Source: a virus
Reading direction: 5' to 3' (one strand)
Length of the DNA: 27,639 nucleotides
Virus record (IMG/VR): IMGVR_UViG_3300035133_000058
Coordinates: 1-27,639 of that record
The notes beneath the pieces were generated by a model. It saw only the letters and a program-made list of their open reading frames with translations. It was not told the origin of the DNA and did no database searches. Shown one piece after another: positions 22,350-27,639 of this stretch. The number at the start of each line of letters is the position of its first letter. The stretch's first letter is position 1. Both the position numbers and the translations under genes were made by a program.

Positions 22350-22452
22350 GATCCTAGTATCGGCGATTTTGTCGCAGATATCAAGACAAATCGACACGAA
22401 ATGATCAACTTTTTTCGTCAATAGAATCAAGTACTTCCGTGAGCACTAGCTG
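22346..22452 (-). repeat. 107-bp direct repeat, copy 2 (promoter cassette)
   Basis: This is the counterpart of 21361-21466. In this copy the left-hand codons (LTEVLDSIDEKS) are the genuine C-terminus of the HTH gene ending at 22405, followed by the A6 tract, operator, promoter and ATG of the next gene. It is therefore the likely source of the duplication. Confidence 0.8.
22356..22384 (-). promoter_or_regulatory. Early promoter, duplicated copy 2, with palindromic operator
   Basis: On the minus strand TTGATA (22379-22384) and GATACT (22356-22361) are 17 bases apart, and the spacer contains GCGACAAAATCGC (GCGA...TCGC arms). The -10 is followed after 6 bases (AGGATC) by ATG 22349. The promoter overlaps the 3' end region of the HTH gene. 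Confidence 0.62.
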
Positions 22453-22659
22453 ATACCTCGAGCCCCCGGGCCCGTGCCGGCTATCTCGGACCACGAGCTC
22501 CTGGCCTGCCTGTCTGCCGGCGGCGTCCGCCCGGCGCAACCACCGGTGCACCGTGGCCCTGTCGACACCGAGCCATTCCTGCAGCGCCGCGAAGGTGTGT
22601 GGACACTGCAGCAGAGCCACCAGCCGATCGAGAACCCTCAGATCAAATGAGCGCGGCAT
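22405..22659 (-). CDS. Small helix-turn-helix DNA-binding protein
   Basis: This 84-residue protein starts at ATG 22659 with AAGGAG upstream, overlapping the previous gene's stop. It has an HTH: ALLQCPHTFAALQEWLGVDRATVHRWLRRADAAG (read in parts), with 'D-R-A-T-V-H-R-W-L-R-R' as the likely recognition helix. A short wing-like tail follows (RDSRHGPGGSRYQLVLTEVL). It could repress or activate the nearby promoters, whose spacers share a CGACAAA element. Its last codons are part of the promoter repeat. No specific family assigned. Confidence 0.7.
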   Translation of the reverse strand: MPRSFDLRVLDRLVALLQCPHTFAALQEWLGVDRATVHRWLRRADAAGRQAGQELVVRDSRHGPGGSRYQLVLTEVLDSIDEKS

Positions 22660-22853
22660 CAGGACTCCTTCGACCCATGCTCTTGCAACAAGATGCGCTC
22701 GGCATGGTTAAAGGAGCCTCTTCTGCCCAGATCATAGCGACGGTCTGCCACCTGCAAGAACCATCTACCTTTTTGCTTGATCAGCAGGGCTGGTACTTTC
22801 CAGCTAGTCAGCTCGTACCCCTCTTCGATCTTGATCCAGTGTGGTTTGCTCAT
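22659..22853 (-). CDS. Small protein upstream of the HTH gene
   Basis: The start is ATG 22853, 6 bases after the -10 TACAAT of a promoter, giving a leaderless 64-residue product; a TTG at 22871 would add six residues but overlaps the promoter. The product is basic and beta-like: PHWIKIEEGYELTSWKVPALL, then LIKQKGRWFLQVADRRYDLG. No family is recognised. The stop overlaps the HTH gene's start, so both are probably expressed from the same message. Confidence 0.6.
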   Translation of the reverse strand: MSKPHWIKIEEGYELTSWKVPALLIKQKGRWFLQVADRRYDLGRRGSFNHAERILLQEHGSKES

Positions 22854-22859
22854 ACATGT

Positions 22860-22887
22860 ATTGTACGGCAATTTTTGTCGGATGCAA
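22860..22887 (-). promoter_or_regulatory. Early promoter for the HTH-containing operon (leaderless geometry)
   Basis: On the minus strand TTGCAT (22882-22887) and TACAAT (22860-22865) are 16 bases apart. The spacer contains CGACAAAAATTGCCG, related to the palindrome of the duplicated promoters. ATG 22853 follows the -10 after 6 bases (ACATGT). Confidence 0.6.
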
Positions 22888-22899
22888 GTGCTTTTATCG

Positions 22900-23124
22900 T
22901 CAGGCTGACGGCAGCTTCGCAGGCACGTCCAAGATCTCGACGGTTACGCCGTTCGGGCCGGGCCTAGCTACCACATCATAGCCATACCTGCGGAGCATGC
23001 CCAGACGCCGGTAGGCCGTGCGCTGGCTGATGCCACAGCCCGACACGATGTCTTCGATCGTTCGCGGCCCGTCGGCCAGTAGCTCGGCCACCTCGAGCAT
23101 GCCTGGGATATTGGGAGGAGGCAT
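22900..23124 (-). CDS. Small winged-HTH regulator
   Basis: This 74-residue protein starts at ATG 23124, 6 bases after promoter -10 TAGGAT. It has a winged helix-turn-helix layout: MLEVAELLADGPRTIEDIVSG, then GISQRTAYRRLGMLRRYGYDVV, with SQRTAYRRLGMLRR as the recognition helix region. A wing strand follows (NGVTVEILDVP). Such small proteins commonly regulate phage early genes. It lies between the resolvase gene and the first of the operator-bearing promoters. Confidence 0.72.
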   Translation of the reverse strand: MPPPNIPGMLEVAELLADGPRTIEDIVSGCGISQRTAYRRLGMLRRYGYDVVARPGPNGVTVEILDVPAKLPSA

Positions 23125-23130
23125 CGGCTA

Positions 23131-23159
23131 ATCCTACCCTACAGCCGCATGTCCGTCAA
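23131..23159 (-). promoter_or_regulatory. Promoter for the winged-HTH gene (leaderless geometry)
   Basis: On the minus strand TTGACG (23154-23159) and TAGGAT (23131-23136) are 17 bases apart, and ATG 23124 follows the -10 after 6 bases (TAGCCG). Part of the promoter lies in the last codons of the resolvase gene. Unlike the other early promoters its spacer lacks the CGACAAA element. Confidence 0.6.
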
Positions 23160-23660
23160 CAATTGCCGCACGCGCCACAAGCCCAGCCCGACCGCATCGG
23201 CTACATTGTGGGCCTTTCCGAGGGGTATTTCCTTCGGCAGGTAACCCCTGCCGAAGACCTCCACGTTGCGCCGGTGCACGATGTAGCTTTCGATATCAGA
23301 CGCTTTGTCCGGCTTGGGTATGCCGCCCTTCCAAGCATGTGGCAATACGCGCTCGCCATACCCGCGTATGCCGCAGAGCACGCCGCACAGCACTAGCAAG
23401 CTGGCGATGTCAGACTGTCTACCTTTTTGCTGACCAGCCCGGTAGATCTGCGGTGCCTCTACGACAAACTTGTCGCAATCGATCCGCTTGAGCAGTGCAC
23501 CCACACCTACAAAACGATCCATTTCCTCGGTATGCAGCCTGCTGTCCTGCACCAAGCCGCATCTGACAAGCCGGAAAAAGCGAACACCATTGTCCAGACC
23601 ATGCTCGAGCAGCGCCCACCCGCACGCGTGCACCCCTGGATCCACAGCAAGTAGCTTCAT
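23139..23660 (-). CDS. RuvC-like Holliday junction resolvase
   Basis: This 173-residue protein starts at ATG 23660, overlapping the previous stop (ATGA). The pattern LLAVDPGVHACGWALL (Asp7), KFVVEAPQIY (Glu68) and AHNVADAVGLGLW (His151, Asp155) matches the RNase-H-fold active site of RuvC-like resolvases. Phage members cut branched DNA during recombination, replication and packaging preparation. It lies next to the polymerase and HD genes, in the replication block. The gene ends where the winged-HTH promoter begins. Confidence 0.75.
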   Translation of the reverse strand: MKLLAVDPGVHACGWALLEHGLDNGVRFFRLVRCGLVQDSRLHTEEMDRFVGVGALLKRIDCDKFVVEAPQIYRAGQQKGRQSDIASLLVLCGVLCGIRGYGERVLPHAWKGGIPKPDKASDIESYIVHRRNVEVFGRGYLPKEIPLGKAHNVADAVGLGLWRVRQLLTDMRL

Positions 23661-24301
23661 TGTGATAGCTCCCCCGTCAACCTGATGCCACGTTCCGCGG
23701 CCAGCTCGATAAAGGTCGATCGAAACTCGAGCTCAGCATGCTCCGGCGGCCAACCCTCGATTACCAAATCATATGGCAACACGCTGTCGGGCAGAGACCA
23801 CGGTTGTGGAGGAGGTCCCAGAATCTGTTGGCGCTCGGTCTGCAACATGCGCGCATCCGCTTCTTTGATGGCAGTACCCGTCAGCCCGTCGTTTTTGAGA
23901 GACCATTTCCTGTCTATGGCTTTTTGCACACGGTCTTTGATAATTGCTATCGGATCTGCATACATGCCATACTTCATGCATATGCACTGCACGGCCACGA
24001 TCATGGGATAGGGTATGTCGCTTGTGTACGCCTCATGCGCGTCGTGCATAAGAAACTCCAGCGCAATGTTTCTATCTACCGCCCTGGACCCGAGCACGCA
24101 ATGCTCCGCCACAGTGATTGCCGGATCACCTCCTCCCCCGTAGCGCACAATTCTGGACAGGTGCCTGCTGATGTCCAAAAACCCAATTGTCTTGGGATCC
24201 GGATTCAAAAGATTGACCGCCGCCCCATGATGAGTCTGCGACCATGCCGATCTCTTTTTTTCTTCAAGCTGCCTTTGCTTCATCTCTGTTGTCTGATTCA
24301 T
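23657..24301 (-). CDS. HD-domain phosphohydrolase (nucleotidase-like)
   Basis: The start is ATG 24301, overlapping the polymerase stop (ATGA), with GGAGG upstream; an in-frame extension to 24409 is rejected. The 214-residue protein has DISRHLSRIVRYGGGG (His47), TVAEHCVL (His67) and LMHDAHEAYTSDIP (His86-Asp87, and Asp95), the metal-binding pattern of the YfbR-like HD family found in many phages. Such enzymes dephosphorylate deoxynucleotides, which fits its place between polymerase and resolvase genes. The later part is helical with ADARMLQTERQQILG. Confidence 0.78.
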   Translation of the reverse strand: MNQTTEMKQRQLEEKKRSAWSQTHHGAAVNLLNPDPKTIGFLDISRHLSRIVRYGGGGDPAITVAEHCVLGSRAVDRNIALEFLMHDAHEAYTSDIPYPMIVAVQCICMKYGMYADPIAIIKDRVQKAIDRKWSLKNDGLTGTAIKEADARMLQTERQQILGPPPQPWSLPDSVLPYDLVIEGWPPEHAELEFRSTFIELAAERGIRLTGELSQ

Positions 24302-26202
24302 TTTGGCCTCCATGGGACGAGCATGCCGTCCCTGTACACAGGTTTTGCTTTTTTGTACCACCGCCACATCAGGCAAGGCTCGGCCTGCGTCGGACAATGA
24401 GGTATCCACCTATTGGCTGTTGTCTCCATTATATTCTGTATTTCCATTGCGCATGCATGCGCGGCTTGCGGTTCGGCCGGCACCTCGGCAATAGTCTCAT
24501 CATGCGGAAAGTTGACCACCCTGCATTGGTGTTTATATAGAATAGATTCGCAATCCGCATAGCATGCGCGAATCAGCATGTACAGCGCCGCCAGTGCCGC
24601 GTCCGACGCCAAGGCTTGAAAAAACGTGTTGGACCTTGTCGTGTAGGGTATGCCAGCGCGCATCCTACCACTGTAGATATGAGTGACGGTAGCCAGCTGG
24701 CCGCCGCCGGCCATGGCGCGAATCCAATCGAAGTAGCCCTGCATGTCAGGCCAGGTCCGATGGTAGACCTTGATCAGCCACTTAGCTTTTGCCAGATCAA
24801 ATTCTACCTTGTAGTTGGCCTTGGCGTAGCGCATGAGACCCTGCGCGCCCATGCCTCCGGCCAAACCGAAGTTGACCGGCTTGCTGACCTGCCTGGCATC
24901 ATCGACATCAGGATCATCCTTGCGTTGTTTCGCCTCTTCATAAGAGATCCCCAATACGTTGGCTGCCATCATTAGATGCGCGTCCTGGCCGCGATTCAGC
25001 GCATCACCCAATGTGCTTCTGCCAAAGATGTGATACTGCACCTCAGCGTGCGTGTGTAGCTCGAGCTGGGAAAAGTCACATGCACAAAACAAACGACCTT
25101 CGCGCGGCGCATGGCATTCGCGCGCGCCCCCCTCGCGTCCCCAGTTCTGGGCATTGTGCCCTATGCCCGTGTCCTTGTCCTTTCTGGAGCTCACCCTACC
25201 GGTCGTCTTGAGCGAGTCAAAATAGGGATGCATGGGCATGTCGACGCCTTTTTCCAGCGCCCTGCAATCCTTTGACAGCGTACTTTGCAGCCTTTGATAA
25301 TCGGCCACCAGGCTAAGCAGGATGTCCCCGCTGTCATTGCACGTATCTTCGTTGACCTGAGGGTACCTACCGCTATCCGTCCTTGGGCAACCAGGCCACA
25401 CGGCAAGCATCCTGTCGCGTATCTCCTTGACGTTGCGGCTCCCGTCCGCTCTGACAAGACCCTCATGCTCCAATACGATGCGCACCAGCTCCAGCTCCCG
25501 CTCAGCCCTTTCGCGCAAAAGCTTCACAGCCGCTCCGTCGGTGCGCATGCCCCATGCATGCACGCATCTCAACGCAATGTCATGACTGACCTGTCGATGT
25601 CGATCCACGAGCAGCCTGCCACCGTGTCGCCTGTCGATGTCTTCGTGCAGATCATGGATCGGTCTAAGGATGGCTGAGTCCTTGAGCGCGTACTCTCTGG
25701 ACCTGTCCGGCCATTGCCCCAAAGGCACCTGCCAGAGCTCCCCGAAGCCTCCGCGTACCTCCTTGTCTTTGTCGAGCTCCTCTCCCAATAAACGCTTGGC
25801 CAAGGCGGCCAGCTTGTACTCGCGCAGGACCGGCTTGCCGTTGCTATTTGGGACCTTGATATCGCCGGTACCTATATCGATAAGCTTTTGATCCAATGCC
25901 GTGTCGATGATGCCATTGGCATCGTAGGCATCGAACACCAGCGGTATCAGATCGGGATTGTCCGCCATGATACAGGACATGTCATAGGCCACGACATGCC
26001 CAAGTATCAAAAGATGCCCTCTGGCAGCCATCCGCAAATTTGATTCAATCTCATTCCAATGATTGATGTCCCACGCAGGAGCCAGCCAGTTGCCGTTGCC
26101 ATCAGCAAACGACGACACGACAACCGGCGGCGCCATGCGGCCCGGGCGGAACGGGAAGGTCTCCGTGTCCCAGGCTACATATGGGACCTGCGCTAAGGGC
26201 AT
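24298..26202 (-). CDS. DNA polymerase, family A, with 3'-5' exonuclease domain
   Basis: This 634-residue protein starts at ATG 26202, overlapping the methylase gene by 10 bases. Exo motifs: WDTETF (Asp12, Glu14), GHVVAYDMSC (Asp74) and YALKDSAILR (Asp175). Polymerase motifs: TGRVSS near 334, motif A CDFSQLELH (Asp376), motif B RQVSKPVNFGLAGGMG (Arg437, Lys441, Phe445), motif C FPHDETIAEV (Asp568, Glu569). Motif B carries Gly where bacterial Pol I has Tyr (Taq Tyr671), as in many phage PolA proteins with NFGxxGG. Phe445 equals E. coli Phe762. It replicates the phage genome. Confidence 0.9.
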   Translation of the reverse strand: MPLAQVPYVAWDTETFPFRPGRMAPPVVVSSFADGNGNWLAPAWDINHWNEIESNLRMAARGHLLILGHVVAYDMSCIMADNPDLIPLVFDAYDANGIIDTALDQKLIDIGTGDIKVPNSNGKPVLREYKLAALAKRLLGEELDKDKEVRGGFGELWQVPLGQWPDRSREYALKDSAILRPIHDLHEDIDRRHGGRLLVDRHRQVSHDIALRCVHAWGMRTDGAAVKLLRERAERELELVRIVLEHEGLVRADGSRNVKEIRDRMLAVWPGCPRTDSGRYPQVNEDTCNDSGDILLSLVADYQRLQSTLSKDCRALEKGVDMPMHPYFDSLKTTGRVSSRKDKDTGIGHNAQNWGREGGARECHAPREGRLFCACDFSQLELHTHAEVQYHIFGRSTLGDALNRGQDAHLMMAANVLGISYEEAKQRKDDPDVDDARQVSKPVNFGLAGGMGAQGLMRYAKANYKVEFDLAKAKWLIKVYHRTWPDMQGYFDWIRAMAGGGQLATVTHIYSGRMRAGIPYTTRSNTFFQALASDAALAALYMLIRACYADCESILYKHQCRVVNFPHDETIAEVPAEPQAAHACAMEIQNIMETTANRWIPHCPTQAEPCLMWRWYKKAKPVYRDGMLVPWRPK

Positions 26203-26891
26203 ATCCTAAACAACCTGTCGTATACTCTTTTGGCCTTGTCCTTCCTAGCTACTGTCTCCCCTCTTTCAATATGCAACAACTCGACAGCGCTTATTGGGCA
26301 ATAAAACTCCGACACATAAACAGGGACAAATAAAGACCATTGCCTACACAGGTTCCAGAACAGATCATGATTGAAGGTTTTTGTGGAATACTCTTGGGTT
26401 CCTTTGTATGGAGGATCGCAATACAGAATCGCTTCTATATCAAAAGGTCTGACATTGAGAAATGACAACTCAGCAAATTGCCATGCATCGCTATCCCATA
26501 AAGACTTCATCCTGAATATGTTCCCGCATGCTTCATTACCGAAATGTCGTTTGCCGCCTCTTGCAAATCCACCAAACCATTTACCTCCAAACGAACAACC
26601 AAATCCAAAAAACGCCTTCGCTGGATTGCTATCTGGCAACAAACGCGCAGCTTGGTATTGCTCTTCTGTTATATTAAAAGGAGGCACCCATCCCTGCTGC
26701 AGAGCTTTATACATCGATATTAGCGCAGGATGTATATCAGAAGCTAATCCAATGAAGCCTTGTCTTTGGAATTCGGCTGTAACCGCAGCTCCTCCGCAGA
26801 ACGGCTCCCATACCTCGCGCAGGATCGTGTCCTTGCTTATTGCCGACACGATCCTGCGCGCAAGTTTGCTTTTACCTCCTAAATATCGCAC
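26193..26891 (-). CDS. DNA adenine methyltransferase (D12 class, Dam-like)
   Basis: This 232-residue enzyme starts with GTG at 26891. RYLGGKSKLARRI is the N-terminal SAM-binding segment, VWEPFCGGAAVTAEF is motif I, SDIHPALISMYKALQ follows, and YCDPPYKGT (159-162 DPPY) is the catalytic motif IV of N6-adenine methylases. It would modify adenines in a short DNA target, most simply to protect phage DNA against restriction. The gene looks more AT-rich than its neighbours, which suggests recent acquisition. It precedes the polymerase gene by an overlap of 10 bases. Confidence 0.87.
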   Translation of the reverse strand: MRYLGGKSKLARRIVSAISKDTILREVWEPFCGGAAVTAEFQRQGFIGLASDIHPALISMYKALQQGWVPPFNITEEQYQAARLLPDSNPAKAFFGFGCSFGGKWFGGFARGGKRHFGNEACGNIFRMKSLWDSDAWQFAELSFLNVRPFDIEAILYCDPPYKGTQEYSTKTFNHDLFWNLCRQWSLFVPVYVSEFYCPISAVELLHIERGETVARKDKAKRVYDRLFRICP

Positions 26892-26892
26892 G

Positions 26893-27639
26893 TCACTGAC
26901 CGCCGGAGAATTCCTCGGGCCTGTAGGGGCGCCACTTGTGCGCGGTGACCTGTCCTCCCTTTTTGGTGCTCGTGGGTGCGGTATCCAGGCGCACCAGCTT
27001 ACCCCTCAGAGGGTTGGCCGGGCTTATGGCGAGCTCACCGGCAGCCACCGCGCTTTGCTCAGTGGGAAAGGCCTGTTTGAGCGCATCCTTGTCATAAGGA
27101 TCCACTCCATTAGCCGCGCCGATAAAGCCTTTCAGGCGCCCCCTCCAACCTTCCCAGGCACAGGATTGATACCAATTCCAGGAGGTACCGACGGCAACAG
27201 AGGGGTTGCCCGACCAGACGATTTTGAAATCGACGATCACGGAATTGCTTTGCCGGCCCTGGTTGAAAAACACGCGCTCTATTTCCGCCACGTATGTCGC
27301 TGTGGCCAGAGGCATATAGTTGCCGGTCTGAGATGGGTCCTCGTTGCCCATGCCATCAAATATGCTCCCACCGCCACCGGTAAACGGCTGGCCATACTGC
27401 TGTGCCGGCTGCTGCGGGGGATAGCCGGGCTGGGCCGGTTGCTGCCCGAAAGGCGGATAGGCGAAGCCGGGCTGGGCCGGGCCGGGCTGGGCCGGGCCGG
27501 GTTGCTGCGTGGGATAGCCGGGCTGGGCCGGGCCGGGTTGCTGCGGGGGATAGCCGGGCTGGGCCGGGCCGGGTTGCTGCGGGGGATAGCCGGGCTGGGC
27601 CGGGCCGGGTTGCTGCGGGGGATAGCCGGGCTGGGCCGG
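26893..27639 (-). CDS. Replication-associated SSB/DUF669-like protein with Pro-Gly-Gln repeats (partial)
   Basis: The frame runs open to the right edge (248 residues visible), so the ATG at 27351 that opens the C-terminal body is not the true start. The N-terminal part is a repeat of YPPQQPGPAQPG (12 residues, 36 bp), followed by a glycine linker ending SIFDGMGNEDPSQTG. The body has strands (YVAEIERVFFNQG, VIVDFKIVWSG) and KLVRLDTAPTSTKKGG. This resembles OB-fold/DUF669-type phage replication proteins, but that is an inference. A disordered PGQ tail on a DNA-binding protein could drive condensate-like clustering. It is the first gene of the visible minus-strand block. Confidence 0.6.
   Translation of the reverse strand, partial: PAQPGYPPQQPGPAQPGYPPQQPGPAQPGYPPQQPGPAQPGYPTQQPGPAQPGPAQPGFAYPPFGQQPAQPGYPPQQPAQQYGQPFTGGGGSIFDGMGNEDPSQTGNYMPLATATYVAEIERVFFNQGRQSNSVIVDFKIVWSGNPSVAVGTSWNWYQSCAWEGWRGRLKGFIGAANGVDPYDKDALKQAFPTEQSAVAAGELAISPANPLRGKLVRLDTAPTSTKKGGQVTAHKWRPYRPEEFSGGQ
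27421..27639 (-). repeat. 36-bp in-frame tandem repeat encoding YPPQQPGPAQPG
   Basis: The unit boundary ATAGCC occurs at 27514, 27550, 27586 and 27622, each 36 bases apart, and the array continues past the right edge. Degenerate units occur at 27421 and 27457. The repeats stay in frame with the partial gene, so the array varies in steps of 12 residues. Confidence 0.85.

Noticed and set aside
27421-27639. CRISPR-like array
   Set aside because: The 36-base units are contiguous without spacers and stay in frame as protein repeats.
1-27639. tRNA genes, integrase, att sites, insertion sequences
   Set aside because: No convincing cloverleaf, recombinase motif or terminal inverted repeats were seen.

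Overview
The window is part of a tailed-phage genome with a contractile tail (myovirus morphotype, Caudoviricetes) and moderately GC-rich DNA. The host cannot be named from the sequence. A Gram-negative-type envelope is suggested by Sec-type signal peptides and by nested spanin-like genes. No integrase, terminase or portal gene lies inside the window. The family-A DNA polymerase carries Phe at the position equivalent to E. coli Pol I 762, which in phages has been associated with a lytic lifestyle.

Positions 1-14014 (+ strand) hold the virion genes in the usual order. They run from the tail end of a decoration-like protein through a DUF2184-type major capsid protein, head-tail connector and neck proteins, sheath (DUF3383-like), tube (DUF3277-like), tail assembly chaperone with a -1 overlapping frame, and a short tape measure. 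Next come Dit-like, baseplate plug, hub, Gp138-like spike, gp25/gp46-like wedge, baseplate J and a DUF2612-like wedge fused to an Asp-box beta-propeller, then a second propeller-type fibre. Most genes overlap by 1-4 bases, so they are probably translationally coupled.

Positions 14069-17574 (+) hold three consecutive proteins with signal peptides and even numbers of cysteines, a 39-residue single-blade ORF, and a lysis-like cluster: TM plus coiled-coil protein, holin candidate, and two nested spanin-like genes. No endolysin is recognisable in the window.

Positions 17527-27639 (- strand, convergent with the late genes) hold the early and replication genes. From the right edge these are a Pro/Gly/Gln-repeat protein with an SSB/DUF669-like body (partial), a D12-class adenine methylase, a PolA DNA polymerase, an HD phosphohydrolase and a RuvC-like resolvase. 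They are followed by two small HTH proteins and a string of small accessory genes, including zinc-ribbon, membrane, HExxH and coiled-coil proteins.

The most unusual part is 20.6-23.2 kb. Four sigma70-like promoters there each place the -10 hexamer exactly 6 nt before an ATG, the geometry of leaderless mRNAs. Two of them lie in a ~106-bp direct repeat that carries a palindromic operator in the promoter spacer. Two copies of a 41-42 nt hairpin sit just after stop codons of genes driven from these promoters. Together they look like a duplicated regulatory cassette, possibly controlled by the neighbouring HTH proteins. Family assignments were made by eye from protein sequence; no database search was run.
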